Positions 39,038 to 51,500 of a stretch of DNA of 64,000 nt are shown piece by piece. How positions within the stretch are numbered: position 1 is the first letter of the stretch; each line of letters opens with the position of its first letter. Origin of the DNA: Coffea arabica (Eukaryota; Streptophyta; Magnoliopsida; Gentianales; Rubiaceae); contig NC_092323.1 in NCBI RefSeq assembly GCF_036785885.1, positions 5,744,501-5,808,500 on the forward strand, in the 5' to 3' direction. The notes under the pieces are model-generated. The model was not told the DNA's origin. It saw only the letters and a list, made by a program, of their open reading frames with translations, and searched no databases. A program made the translations under genes and the position numbers.

Positions 39038-40814
39038 ACTGATACTGTGACAGTAGAATTACTCCGAAACATGCCAGCATGCGACGCTGACAGAGATTCT
39101 TTACATACATAAAAAAGATTAAAAGCTACAGTCAAGGTACCGGCAAAGCTATAGCCTATAGTTGATTTTACCATCCAGTAGTTGTTTGGTATTTCACGTG
39201 TGATGTGCCATATTTTGCATTCAGGTGGCAGGCTTGGGTTTCATCATTGTCCAATGTCTAATTTCTACTTTCTAGGATTCCCTTTCTTTTTCTTTCTTTC
39301 TTTCTTTTTCTTTTTTTTTTTGGGATATAATAATATGTCAAAAAATATTTGCTACCGTACTTATTTTACTGCAATTGCAAGTTTTTATGTTTGCAAATGG
39401 CAATTATACTGGGTTGCTTCGAAGAGGGTTAATTTATTATCTTAATAAAACTAGTTTTGGCATTAAAACAAGTAAAGTGGAATTATGGCCAGCCTGGTAC
39501 CGTAGAATAGTTTACTTTCTAGGAATTGATTTACCTCATACAGCTAATGATCGGATCGGATAGCACAAGACCGAAGTCCCTATCACAAAGTCTCCATATA
39601 TTGCATTTAGTCACTATAACATTTTTATGGTTATCATAGAATTGTACAGCGGGAAATGCTCAAATCTACATGATTTCACTCTAAATTGACGAATTTCAGT
39701 ACTAATATTACAAGTCATTAATGCAACGAAACTATGAATTTAGCTCTTCCCTTGTGCACTACTTCAGAAATTGTTAAATAATCAACTGCCAAAATCCTGT
39801 GTTTAGTAGTCCACTTCTAGCTTCTACGTTGAATCCTTCATTAGTTAGAAATTCTATTTTCGATCGGTTCTTTAGATGAACTACAAAATATCAGACCCAG
39901 CGAAGATTGAAGAAAGAAGACACCGAATAGGCTTATATAGCTGATAAAGAAAATGAAAATGTTGGCTGCCAAGTTTTACAAAGGACAGGTGGAGAGGAGA
40001 ACGATCATCTCCAACCCTTTCCCTCTCTGAGAACTTGGCAAAGGAAAGAAACCATTAAATGGAAAAGATATAGCATCACGCCGTCGCGAGGGTCCGTCAC
40101 CACCAATCACCTGCCTTGTTACTGCTTTTCAAGCAGTGGGACACGTTATCACAGTTACGGGGCCGCTTCTCGTTACGACCGTAAATTAAATGAAATGATG
40201 CCACCTTCATAACAACAACTGAAACCTAAACGTTGACATTGTGCATGTACTGCCATCGAACATTTGTCATTGTGTTGAACGAAAGTTCGCTGCATCTGAA
40301 ACCTAAACGTTGTCAAAACTCAGCCCACCGCAAAGCATGCCGCATGGAAAACATTACCAGCACAACATGGCAGCAACCAAAAGCACCAAAACCACGGAGC
40401 AACCAAAAACTAGAAATTACTTTATCAGCTGTCAAGTCCTGATGCCGAAATTACTATAACAAAGTCTGCAATTGCACAAGGATTCCTGCTTTTGAAATTT
40501 CTTTCCCTTTTGCCCAAGAACATCCTCAAATATGAGGAAAAAAAAATACATCAAATGAGTTGCATAGAGCATTTGCTCTCTACACAAAAACCTAATCTAA
40601 CAAGAAGAGACGGACTGATTCAGTAAGCCTATACTCTCTCTCATTAGGGTAGTCATGTTCAAAAAATGATCTGTTAAGGTAATCCAGCAGATGCCAGTCA
40701 AAAGTCTCGCCAGCAAAGATCAGAAGTTGCACCTAGGCCTGCTCCGGATATGATGTTTCTGTCAGGAAAAGAATGACAAAAATCCCAATTTGCACAAGTT
40801 AAACGAATGCTTTA
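39038..40814. other. PLC upstream region and CLF 3' flank
   Basis: No gene recognised. A TCACGTGTGATG sequence with a CACGTG core lies at about 39195-39206, 160 bp upstream of the PLC start, and could be a promoter G-box. A 17-bp sequence, CTGAAACCTAAACGTTG, occurs twice at about 40.22 and 40.30 kb. The last stretch before 40814 should be the CLF 3' UTR. The frame at 40233-40442 has no domain. Confidence 0.45.
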
Positions 40815-43800
40815 CTATGTATGTTTCTTAGCACGGCCACTTGAAGGACCGCCATCCTCTTTTTTAAAACCAGATGTCTCGGGCTTTTTTGCCCATGCAG
40901 GAGCTCTGTCTGGCTCATAACGATAGTCATAAAAGAGTTCCTCTCCGGCACTGATCCGTTCTTTGGCAAATATACCAACTCTGTGATCTCCAGCCACCAT
41001 AATGACCTGCCAAAGAATTAACAAATCAATAGAGCAGGATATATACAATACATCACAACTCAGTCACTCCCTCTGCCCTCAAGCATTTACTTTTCACCCT
41101 TACTTTTGCATAACAATTAGGATCGGGAGAATGATTGGCAAACTTCAACTTGTCACCTTTCCTAAAAGCATCAAGCACAAACTGAAAACAAACAATATTA
41201 GTTTATGCTCTTTCCAGAAAGGAAACGATTTACTGATAGAATCCTTCCACAAAAATTTTAGATTTGAAGGGGACACCAGAAGTCATGCCTGATCATTGAG
41301 ATTGAAAAGAAAAGATGAGTTTTCACGATCATATATCTTCCCGCGCTTATCAGCTTCCCGATGTGAAATTAATTCACCAGTGTATTCCCCAAGGTATTCA
41401 TGTTTTGCAACATTGTTCTGAAATGCAAATGATGGTAAGTCCAATAAAAATAAGATGACAAACAAGTCATATGCCAAGATAGTACCTTCAGGAATGCTCC
41501 CCAGCCAGATACATCAGATCTTCCAAGTAAAACCTATAATAATCAACAAAATGGTACCAGTTATACTGATTAATGAGTCAAGCAAACTTGATGGTGCAAT
41601 ATGTCCCATATCCCCAAGAAGTCTAGATATATCTGAGACGACAATAAAATATATATCTTTGAAAACTATTTTGGGTGAACGTACTCTGGTTCAAGTTTAT
41701 CATAATGCTTCACAATAAATGAACTAATGACAGATTATTCAATTCAATAATTTTTCCTAGGCAGCAGATTACTATTGGTGAATAACATCCTTCAGACTCG
41801 CCACCAAAATAAGCAATAAATAGATCTGCAACCAGAACTCTAAAGCAGTCAGTGAAGAACAACTCAGAAGAAGAAAAAGGAGAAACCAATAGTAAGTACG
41901 ATTGACACCTCTAGTAGTAGCAAGTCTATGGGAACCATGTACTCCCTCAATCAGGACACTAAGATGATAACTAGGAAAGAATTTAAAAGTAGTAGCTGCA
42001 AGTCTAATGACAGCAACATTAATAATAGACATGTCCGAAAAGATTAGTTTTCTAGACTTAGCACCCCCTAAATCATGATTGACGTGGAATAAGAATAAGG
42101 TAAGATTGAGTGGAAGCTTCATCAACGGCCGTAGGAGAGAATAATTGTTTCAAGCATCATGTTTGAAATGTTTCTCCCTCAACAATTTCTGGTAAAAAGT
42201 CAGATAAAATGACAACCACGTATATTGTGTGTGCTCATTACACATACGTACACACATGAAAATGAAATTTAAGTCATAATTACCCTTTGTTGTTGTTTCA
42301 GCAGAAGTTTCATATTCCTGCATTCATAATTATCACCCCTTTGGGAAGGAACCCCAAGAGTACCGTCACCACAACTGCAAGGCAAACTGAAGTGACTTAG
42401 ATAGGAGTCAAATGTGGAATGGTGACTAAAGATATCACTTCACACCCACAAACTGGATACATCGAAGAGAAACTTGTAGTTGTGACAAATCACAGAAATT
42501 TAATTGGTAATACAGAATTCAGAAGGAAGGGAGCTTAAAGTCATTCTATCAATCCAAATAAGTCATTTTGTCATCCCCACTTCAGTATCTACCCATAAAT
42601 TACTGAATAAATATTTACCATTTAGAGGTACAGCAGTATTTCCATGGTAATGAGTCAGTGACAATGGCTGCTGAAAAGATGTCAATGTTGATCACTGCTT
42701 AACAAACAGATCAGGAAGAAACGAGTCTTCCACACACTGATGCAAAAGTTAAATATGGCACTAGCAACTGAACTTTCAGGGGGCAGCACATTATTAAAAT
42801 GACACTTCATTTTTGTACAATACTTGCTCTCATACAAAAAATGCAAGTTTCTTAGCGGTTGTCCTGGTATTTACATCATCCATGAGGTGCATCATGTGAT
42901 GTTGTCCACAATAGTTAGATTTTGAGCTTCTAATAAGCCAAACAAAAATCGTTGTCCCAATAACCAATTACCAGCAAAACTAACATACAAAAGACAAGCA
43001 CCCACCATATGTCCATTTTGTGCCACTTTAGTGGACAGATGAAGTTCTATGCAATAATTATATTTGACATTAGTCAAAGCATAATCACCCAACAATCAGA
43101 TGCTAACCTGATCCAGCAATTTCGGCAGACATCAGGATCACATTCCCTATCTGCAGCAAAACAAGGACATTGACGACTTCGGCACTGACTTTTAGCACAA
43201 TGACACCCTCTGAATCGGTTTTTACAACTCTTTGGGCATCTGGAATAGAAAATAATTGTATATCATCCACAGGATTCATTGTAATGTGAAATATATCAGC
43301 AAGAATAATGTTACCTGGAATTAAACCTTGCACTACATAGGATAGAACAAGGTAAATCTCATTTCCTAAATATCTGTACTGTCTGATAAGAATCTAACCC
43401 AAATATTTTATGCCATATAATCTATTGCCTTGCATTCTCCACAAGTTGATAAATTTTAATAAGTCAAGCAAAAAAGCCTACTATAATGCACAGCATCCAC
43501 ACTTGACAAGGACATCTACCCTAGCGGGGTAGCTCACCAACAGCTCATGCTGAGGAGGAAGAAGTTGGGCATGTTTTCTTCTTTTTTGTAATTTATCTGT
43601 TTGTTGACAGGTATGAATAAGAATTGACTTGCCCATTCATCCTTAACAGAGTGCTTAAGAATTTTGCAGAGGAAAAACAACTCACCCGCAGTATTTTTCA
43701 CAACATGTTCCATTTACAAGGCAGGGACACTCTTTTCCACAGGGAGATTGACATCCACATGGGTTGTACTGACGACAAGGTTGATCCTTCCTCTCAGAAA

Positions 43801-45515
43801 TTCGCTTCCTAATTGAATGGTATCCAGCAGATTTCCAAGTATACTTTAAGCGTCGAACTCTACCTCTCCTACGCAAGAATTTTGACCTTCTCCGAACTCC
43901 ATTACCCTATTTCATTTTCCAGACTCAATATGGTAAACATTTTATGATAGGCTGGAGAATGTTATACAACATTGAGATGAGCAAAAGGGAAAGTACTAAC
44001 CATGGTTTCTTTGCCATCAACCTTGTAATAACCATCAATTAGAGCATTTGCTCCATCACCAGATTGAGAGATTAGCTTATTATCATAGCTATTCATATAC
44101 AGGAAAACTTCAGAACACGTCTTCAAACCATTCATCAGATTTCTAGCAATCAAACAACTGTGACAAATCAAAGATGCATCAGAGAATTAACAAAATAAAG
44201 AGTGCAATCTCCTAGACATACATAAACCGTTAGAAGCTAAAAGATAAACTCCACAACAAACAAATGAATGACCTCAAAGTATTCTAATTTGACAACTACA
44301 GATAAACATATTGAATTTCAAGAACCCGCCACAAGAAAGATTCATCATTCACTTACCGCATAGTGGGTGGAGTAAAACATACAGATTAGCTATTATTTAC
44401 TGCAACTAGCTCCATTTGGTAAAAAAATCATTTCCTTCAAGACACTTGACTATTCACCATAAGACACGCTGCAGAAATGTCTTGCTAGTTTAAAGATTCT
44501 CAGTATCCCCAGAATAAAAGGAGCACAAAAGATTTGAATTATACTTTCTTATGCCATATAAGTCCAGGAAATAGAGTCCCACACAAGAAAATACAAGAAC
44601 ACAAGAAACTTTCCAAGTTTAGCTTGAGAAAAGATACGCAAGAGGTAGAAAATAGATATTAAAAAATATCAAATACTTGAGTTGAATTTACCAACCTGTT
44701 CCGGCCAAAGATCTCTAGACCCTTCTCATACAAGGCCTTTTCAATTGGTTTCCAGGATTTATCATCGTTAACTTCATGTTGATACAAGCCCAAAGCAAGC
44801 AAGTCATTTTTCCTGGAGGTATCATCCTTTCTTATGACAGGCTGGTTATCCATAACCAAATTTGGTGGGCAACCAGAAGTCTCAATCTGCAGAGGTTTGC
44901 AGTTGTCCAAAGCCGGAGATATCCGGCGAGGCCTTCTTGCATTTGGAGATTTCAACTTCAGGGAAGATGAACTTTCATCTCCATTTTCCTTCCGCGAATT
45001 AGATTGAAGGCTTAAATCTTTAAAACCCAGAGTTCCACTTTCAAGAGGATCAGAATCAGAAGCTAACATTTTCTTCTGCCTCTTCCTCATGGAAACTAGC
45101 ATGTGCTCAGCTATCCGCTTGCTATTCCTTTTCTGTGTACCACCTCTCTTGACAAGCTTATTCTTCGGTGGCGATGAAGAAGGCTGAGCATCTGCAACCT
45201 CAATTGGAGGTCTAATCTCAGAGTCACTGCTTTCACATATATTTTTTGCATTTGATGAAGTACCATCACTTTGTGATGATTTTGTTCTCATTTTCACAGA
45301 TAGGCCCAAATTCTTCCTCCTAGGCATCTGAGCACTGGCATCAGATGGCGGGAACAGATGTTCTTCAGAAGTTCCCTGTCCTGGAGATCTTATAGATGCA
45401 TCACTTTCCAATTTTAAAACCTGAAGCGAATAAAAATTACTGGTAACAAATGGTAACAGACATGTTGTAAAGATTAACTACAGGATAACATACGTGCCTA
45501 GACAAAATTTAAGGG

Positions 45516-45552
<37 letters not shown>

Positions 45553-48500
45553 ACCAGCCGATAGCAGTTTGCACCACAGGGATCCTTTTCTGCATCTGGA
45601 CAGCATGATGGAGGTGGTTTCTCAGCCTAATTACAGGAGTAAGCAATGAGATAATTATGTTGGTATTGGAAGGGTTACAAAAATCAGATGTAGGTGGTTC
45701 TCAGCCTAATTACAGGAGTAAGCAATGAGATAATTATGTTGGTATTGGAAGGGTCACAAAAATGAGATGTTGATATATTCACTTACAGGAAATATTAGAT
45801 CCTGTGAACATCCATGCAATCTACAATCAAAGACCTGAAGGTAGAAAAAGAACAAGAAGAAATCACATTTAGTAGCCTAATTAAGGAGTAGGCAATCCAA
45901 TGATTAGTTAAAGAGCCATTATTTGAGAACAGTTAAACAAGATGCATACAAGACATCGACGACAAAATAGATTGTCAAAGGAATCCAAAGCAGCATCAAG
46001 ATTCTTGTCGAGATATGAACTTATAGACCCATCGACATTCACATTGCTAGTAAAACCCATATCATTCCCTTCTTTAACAAGATCTTCATGTCTTGCCTGT
46101 ACAAGATGTTTGATGGTGGTTTATCTCTGTAAAAAGCAAGCAGAAAACAAATGGGAAACAGCTGGACCAAAGTTTGCACTATGACCAGTTTCAGTTAGAC
46201 AATTGGATCTTAAAGAAGCCCAATTAAACTAGGACTAAGAACCCATCTCGCACGTCCAGCACATACCTTTATTTCATCAGGCTTCCTAGAAAAGCACTGA
46301 GCCAGCAAATCCAAGATAACATCGGAAAATCCAAATTGTTTGACAGTCATTCTGGTAAAGCGTGGGAAAAAAGACATATCAGCACCTCTTATAATATCTA
46401 TCATAAAAACAGCAAGATAGATTTCACAACAATGCATTTTGTCAGTAAGAAACGACTTCAGAGCTGCAGTTTGACAGGAAATAACTCCAGGTTGGAAATC
46501 AACTACTCTAAGCAGGTTCCAAAAAGGGCAGCTTAAACTATTCATGAGCTCAGCTTTCTTTCCCCAAATTCTGCACCTAATTAAGAAAGTGTAGAGCTCA
46601 ACAGAAAATTTAAAGACGCAGATTCTTTTTAAAATTGAAACGGTTAATCTTTTCCAAACCTTTCTCCTTCTAGGACCTGTTAACGAGGCGAGATGGATTC
46701 CATTTCATAAAAACAGCTAAAAAGCTGCAAATATTTCCATAAAGTACACAATGAAAAGCAGTGTGAGATTTTATTACTGCAGAAATTGGGCCTTCCGTCC
46801 TGCCCTGCTGTCTAAGTGCATTGGAAGAAGGATAATTGGAATTAAAAGATTACACTATTAGCAGTTAAATGGAAAACAATTTTCAGCTTGTCCCCAGTAA
46901 AAGTCAAAACCATGGCTAATGCATATTAAAATGAAATGTAAGCAATATATTTGATGTAAGTTACAATCACAAAGTCTATAACAGCATATTGAGATTGTGC
47001 AATTAATATCAGATAATTCATAAAAACCAACCGCAAAATATAATCTTCAGACTCCGTGAACTCTTTCTTTTCATCTTCTTCCTCGATAGCATCTTCCTCA
47101 CTATCACTGCAAATTAGGGCTTCGCCACCATTCTGGTCATAGTAAATTCTCCTTCTACCAACTACAGACTGATCCTCTGTCATTCTCTGATTTCTACATC
47201 AAATTTTAGCACAGAAGTTCAAAGAAGAAGAAGCAACATTCAGAACATAAAAAAGATAATTGTGCAACAATAGAGTGGCACCCTAAACTACAAAAAAAAA
47301 AAATTTACACAATGATGAAAGATAATATCAGAAAGTACAACCCTTTCACAGTCTGCATCCACAATCATACACAGACAGAGACGCATAGACAGCCAAATAA
47401 TCGAACCAATGGCTGACAGGAAATAAAAGCATTGCATGCCCAGCCATTTGTTGCATGACAGTGGAGAAGGCATATAAGATGACAATGTTTTAATCCCATA
47501 TTGTTCATAAATACGCCTAAAAACATGTAAAAATTACAATCTTAATTAAAACAAATGAGGCCTCCTCTATGCTCCATACTAAGATAGTGCAACTTGGACT
47601 CAGATCTAACTGTAAGACAGTTAAGTGGCTATGAAGTCATTAAAGGTGAAGGAAAAAAAGGCTGCACCTCAAAAAGCACATGCAGCATGTAACACAATAA
47701 GCAGATATCTCTAAGCACAAATCGATCTTGAGAGAGTTCCGAAATCAGAAAAACAGGGCATGTCAGGCACCACAAAATAATTGCATTAACTACAGAAGAT
47801 CTGGACGTTCTACTTATTGAGTGACATAGAACAGTCAACTCATTTCAACTACTACAGTCATATGGCAAAAAGCACTCAAATATTGTCCAGCAGGAGCTTG
47901 GAAAAGCTACAAGTACCAGTTACCACCAAAATCAATGACTTGCAGCAGAATCAAAACAAGATGAGTATGATGAAAAATCCCTAAGTGACTCAAATTATAC
48001 TTCAAAATTGTTATAGACTGCTTAAAACTTAAAATTTCCCCAAAAAAGAGAAAAGGAAAACAAAAAGAAAAAGAAAAAGTTGTTCATTCTCTGTTACCAT
48101 CTCGTGAATAACAAGAAAAGAGGAAAAGAACTTCTCTCAATTGAAAGAGTGTTGGAAAACGAAAAGGATTAAGCACAATTATACATGGACACTGCCTCTT
48201 TCCTGCAAAAGACAATCTTACCACACCTGTCCAAGAAAATCCAGGTGGTATAAGGAGGTAATCTTTTCACTTCAGGAAGTTTAATAGGACGGACTGCATT
48301 CTTGACTGCAATACTTGATCCTAAGAGAATTGCTGAAGAAGCATATCCATCTTCTTGGGGACTGTTACCATCACTATCTCCACTGCTGGTACTGATTCCA
48401 TTTTGCATATCAATTGCATCTTTCTGCCTCTTGGCCAACAAATCTACAGCTTGATCTGTGCCATTAATCTTAGGATTCCGTTCTGCTGACAGCTTAAATA

Positions 48501-51500
48501 GATTTTTTGTTACATCGAATAATTTTTGTGTATTTTCTTCCATTCGTCTCTGGAAAAGCACAATTTGACAAGAATGTTTCTCAATCTATTACTCAAAAGA
48601 CTAAAAAGTTTAATCAATATTTTAAAGTTCAATGTTGCACCTTTACAAAAACAGTGCGTTCAGAGGCTACTTGTTCCTTTAAAACATCAATGATTGCCTG
48701 TATTTCCAGAGCAGCTGGAGTCTTTGCATCAACCAGCACAATCTGTTTATTAAACAAAAGATCAGGATTCTTGAAATGATAAATTTCCATGTGCTACACT
48801 ATGGATATAAAAAATCATTAAAAAAAGATTGCTCATAGGATGATATAAGGAGACATGCAACAAATATATGCAACAGATTAGACAATACTCTTCCATGGCA
48901 ATAACTCAAAAGAAAAAATGCACACACACAAACACTTAAAGACTAAAAAACTAAGTTTCTAGTTTGGAAAGGAAAACAAAGAAAGTGTGCATGGTAAATC
49001 TTGAATGAGGAGTGCAGGAGGAAGGAACTCAAGCATGACTACTTTAGAGGTGATACTCATTGTCAAAAACTGCTGAAACACCATGGACAGTAACAAGTAA
49101 AAGATCACATGTGAACAAGTAAAAGCTGCATGCAAAATTATGCCAATTTCATCAAGCAGTAATCAAATGTATTAACAACCAATAGAATACATGCCAACAA
49201 ATCTTAAGCAATAATCTAAAGTTGAAATAGACTACAATTCCAACACCAGCTGATAATTGTTGATAATTGTTGTTAGCTCCTTAAATTTCAGTGCCTGTGC
49301 TCCTAATATTCTATCCCGCAATACAAGAACTATAGAAAAATTGAGAGAGATGGACGGACAGACAGACAGAAGGCAGGGAGCAAAGCAAGAGAAAAAATGT
49401 GTAGATGGAAAAAGACACCATGCATAGGTTTACCAAAATAGACATATAAACAATCATGTTGCATATAACCAAAACAAAAGTACATGAAGCATTTACAAAA
49501 CAAGGTGGTTAGATAAACATTTTGTATTACTGCTAAAGGGTTATCAGGAGGGTCATCATCAGGGTCAGATCGCCAAGCATCTTTGGGAGGGTCATCAGGC
49601 AGGTCTGAGGGGTGAACGCCATGGGAAGGGTCATCAGAAGCACCAGATCGTTGAGTCTCATTCAGAGGGTCATTATGATGGCCAGACCCTTGAACGTAAT
49701 TAGGAAGGTCAGATAGGTGGGCAGAAACAGTGGCAGATGCCATAAAAGCTGGCATTGCCAACGCTGAAGGTTGTGAATCAACCTTCAGATCCGCCTCTAA
49801 TTGAAACAATTGACAGAGATCTATCTTAGACAATCATCAATCTAAAATCCAACTTAAAATGCATAAAGGATCTGAGCAAGAGAGCCACAGATCTGATTTG
49901 GCAAAGATAGACTTCCAATCTTTAGGGCACAGACGGCAAGATGGTGTTGGGGGCTTGCAGGAGGAAGATGCTGCTTTAATATATAATCTTAGCAAGGGCA
50001 ATTATGACAAAATCCCATTTTGCCTTTTTATTTAATTTTGCGTTACATCAGTTCTAAATCTGACAAGGATTATTTATGTTTGTATCAAAAGAGAGAGAGG
50101 ACTACCAAGAATGTGCATGTATGTGTAACAGCTAGATGAGGGCAAGGAAAACTTTGAATAAAAATAATCATAAGAATAGGCTCATACAAACATATATCAA
50201 CTAAAACTCATTTAGTTTTCCTCTTCTTTTTTTTTGAAATTCTTTTCCTTCTTTGGGCAGCCCAAAAAGTGATATTTATATCATCAATATTCGAGAAGGG
50301 GTTAAGCGTAGTCAACGATGGCAACACCGTCACTAAATAAATAGCTCAAAAAACATGAGTAGCAAAAATTTTAAACTAAGTGAGAATAAAGAGAACCCGG
50401 AACAGAAAGAATCAAAAGGATATTCTCATACAAACATAAAGCTACAATCAAGTGTTTTTCATCTTCTTCTTTCTCTTCTCTCTCTCCCTCACTTTTTCTT
50501 TTTGTCTTTTTTTTGACAACTTGAGCAGTGGAAAATATGGTGACCACCGAAACTAGTCAACAATGGCCACATGTAAAATAACAGATTTGAGTTTTTACAT
50601 GATTAAGATAGTAAAAGAATCTGAATAGGATCCATTCAAGTTTTTATGATAGTTTAAAATAGTACGCATTCTGTTTTTTGAAGCATTGCTCTTGTAACAG
50701 ATTGCATGGTAACAACAACCTTCAATTGAAAAGAAATGGAGTTAGATCTCAAACATGTTGATGAGAACAGAAGTTAAGTACATCTAAAAGCATGATGAAT
50801 GAAAAATAATTGCTGTGAGAAACCATTAGGAGGGTCAAACACGATAATAGGAGTACAGAAACATCATGGATACCAAGACTATCAAAATACACTAGTAAAC
50901 TCACGTTGGCCATCAGCCTAAAACTAGCAAATGGTTACATTAATACATTTGCAACAAAAAGAAAAGGAAATGATGGACTTAAGTTCTATGTGCTAACTTA
51001 GCTTTGAGGCATTATTTGAACCTTTAATGTCTAACCCTTCTTTTCTGTCTAAAAGTTGACAGATAACAATGAAAGGAAAGAGAGACTAACGAACCTCTTA
51101 ATAGTTTAACTACCCTTACCAACTTTGCCTTTCTATACTCTCCCTTTTTGAAAATAAAGATTTGGCCTTCTTTTAAGGTTTGTAGTGCCTCTACCAAGGT
51201 TTCTTGCACAGAAATAAGCATATTTTCAAGGTTTCTAAATTACAGTGACCAACCTTCCAGTTTCATATCATGAATAACGTTACACACACCTCACTTTTTC
51301 CTTTTTCTTTTTAGACCTTTAGATAAGTTACATACACTTCCCGTACATTATGAAATCAACATAATTAACACTTGCTATTCTAAATCTATTTTTGTAGAAT
51401 AGTAGAGAGACATATATGATGGAGAGTAAAACATAAGCGGCAGAAAAGCATGGAATAGCTTGAAAAGGATAGCAAGAAAAATCATTTTCAAACACTCAAA

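Noticed and set aside
49330-49530. Continuation of the frame beyond the CLF candidate exon
   Set aside because: Past the GTAATAC donor the peptide becomes Phe/Cys/Leu-rich and unlike the repeats; taken as intron.
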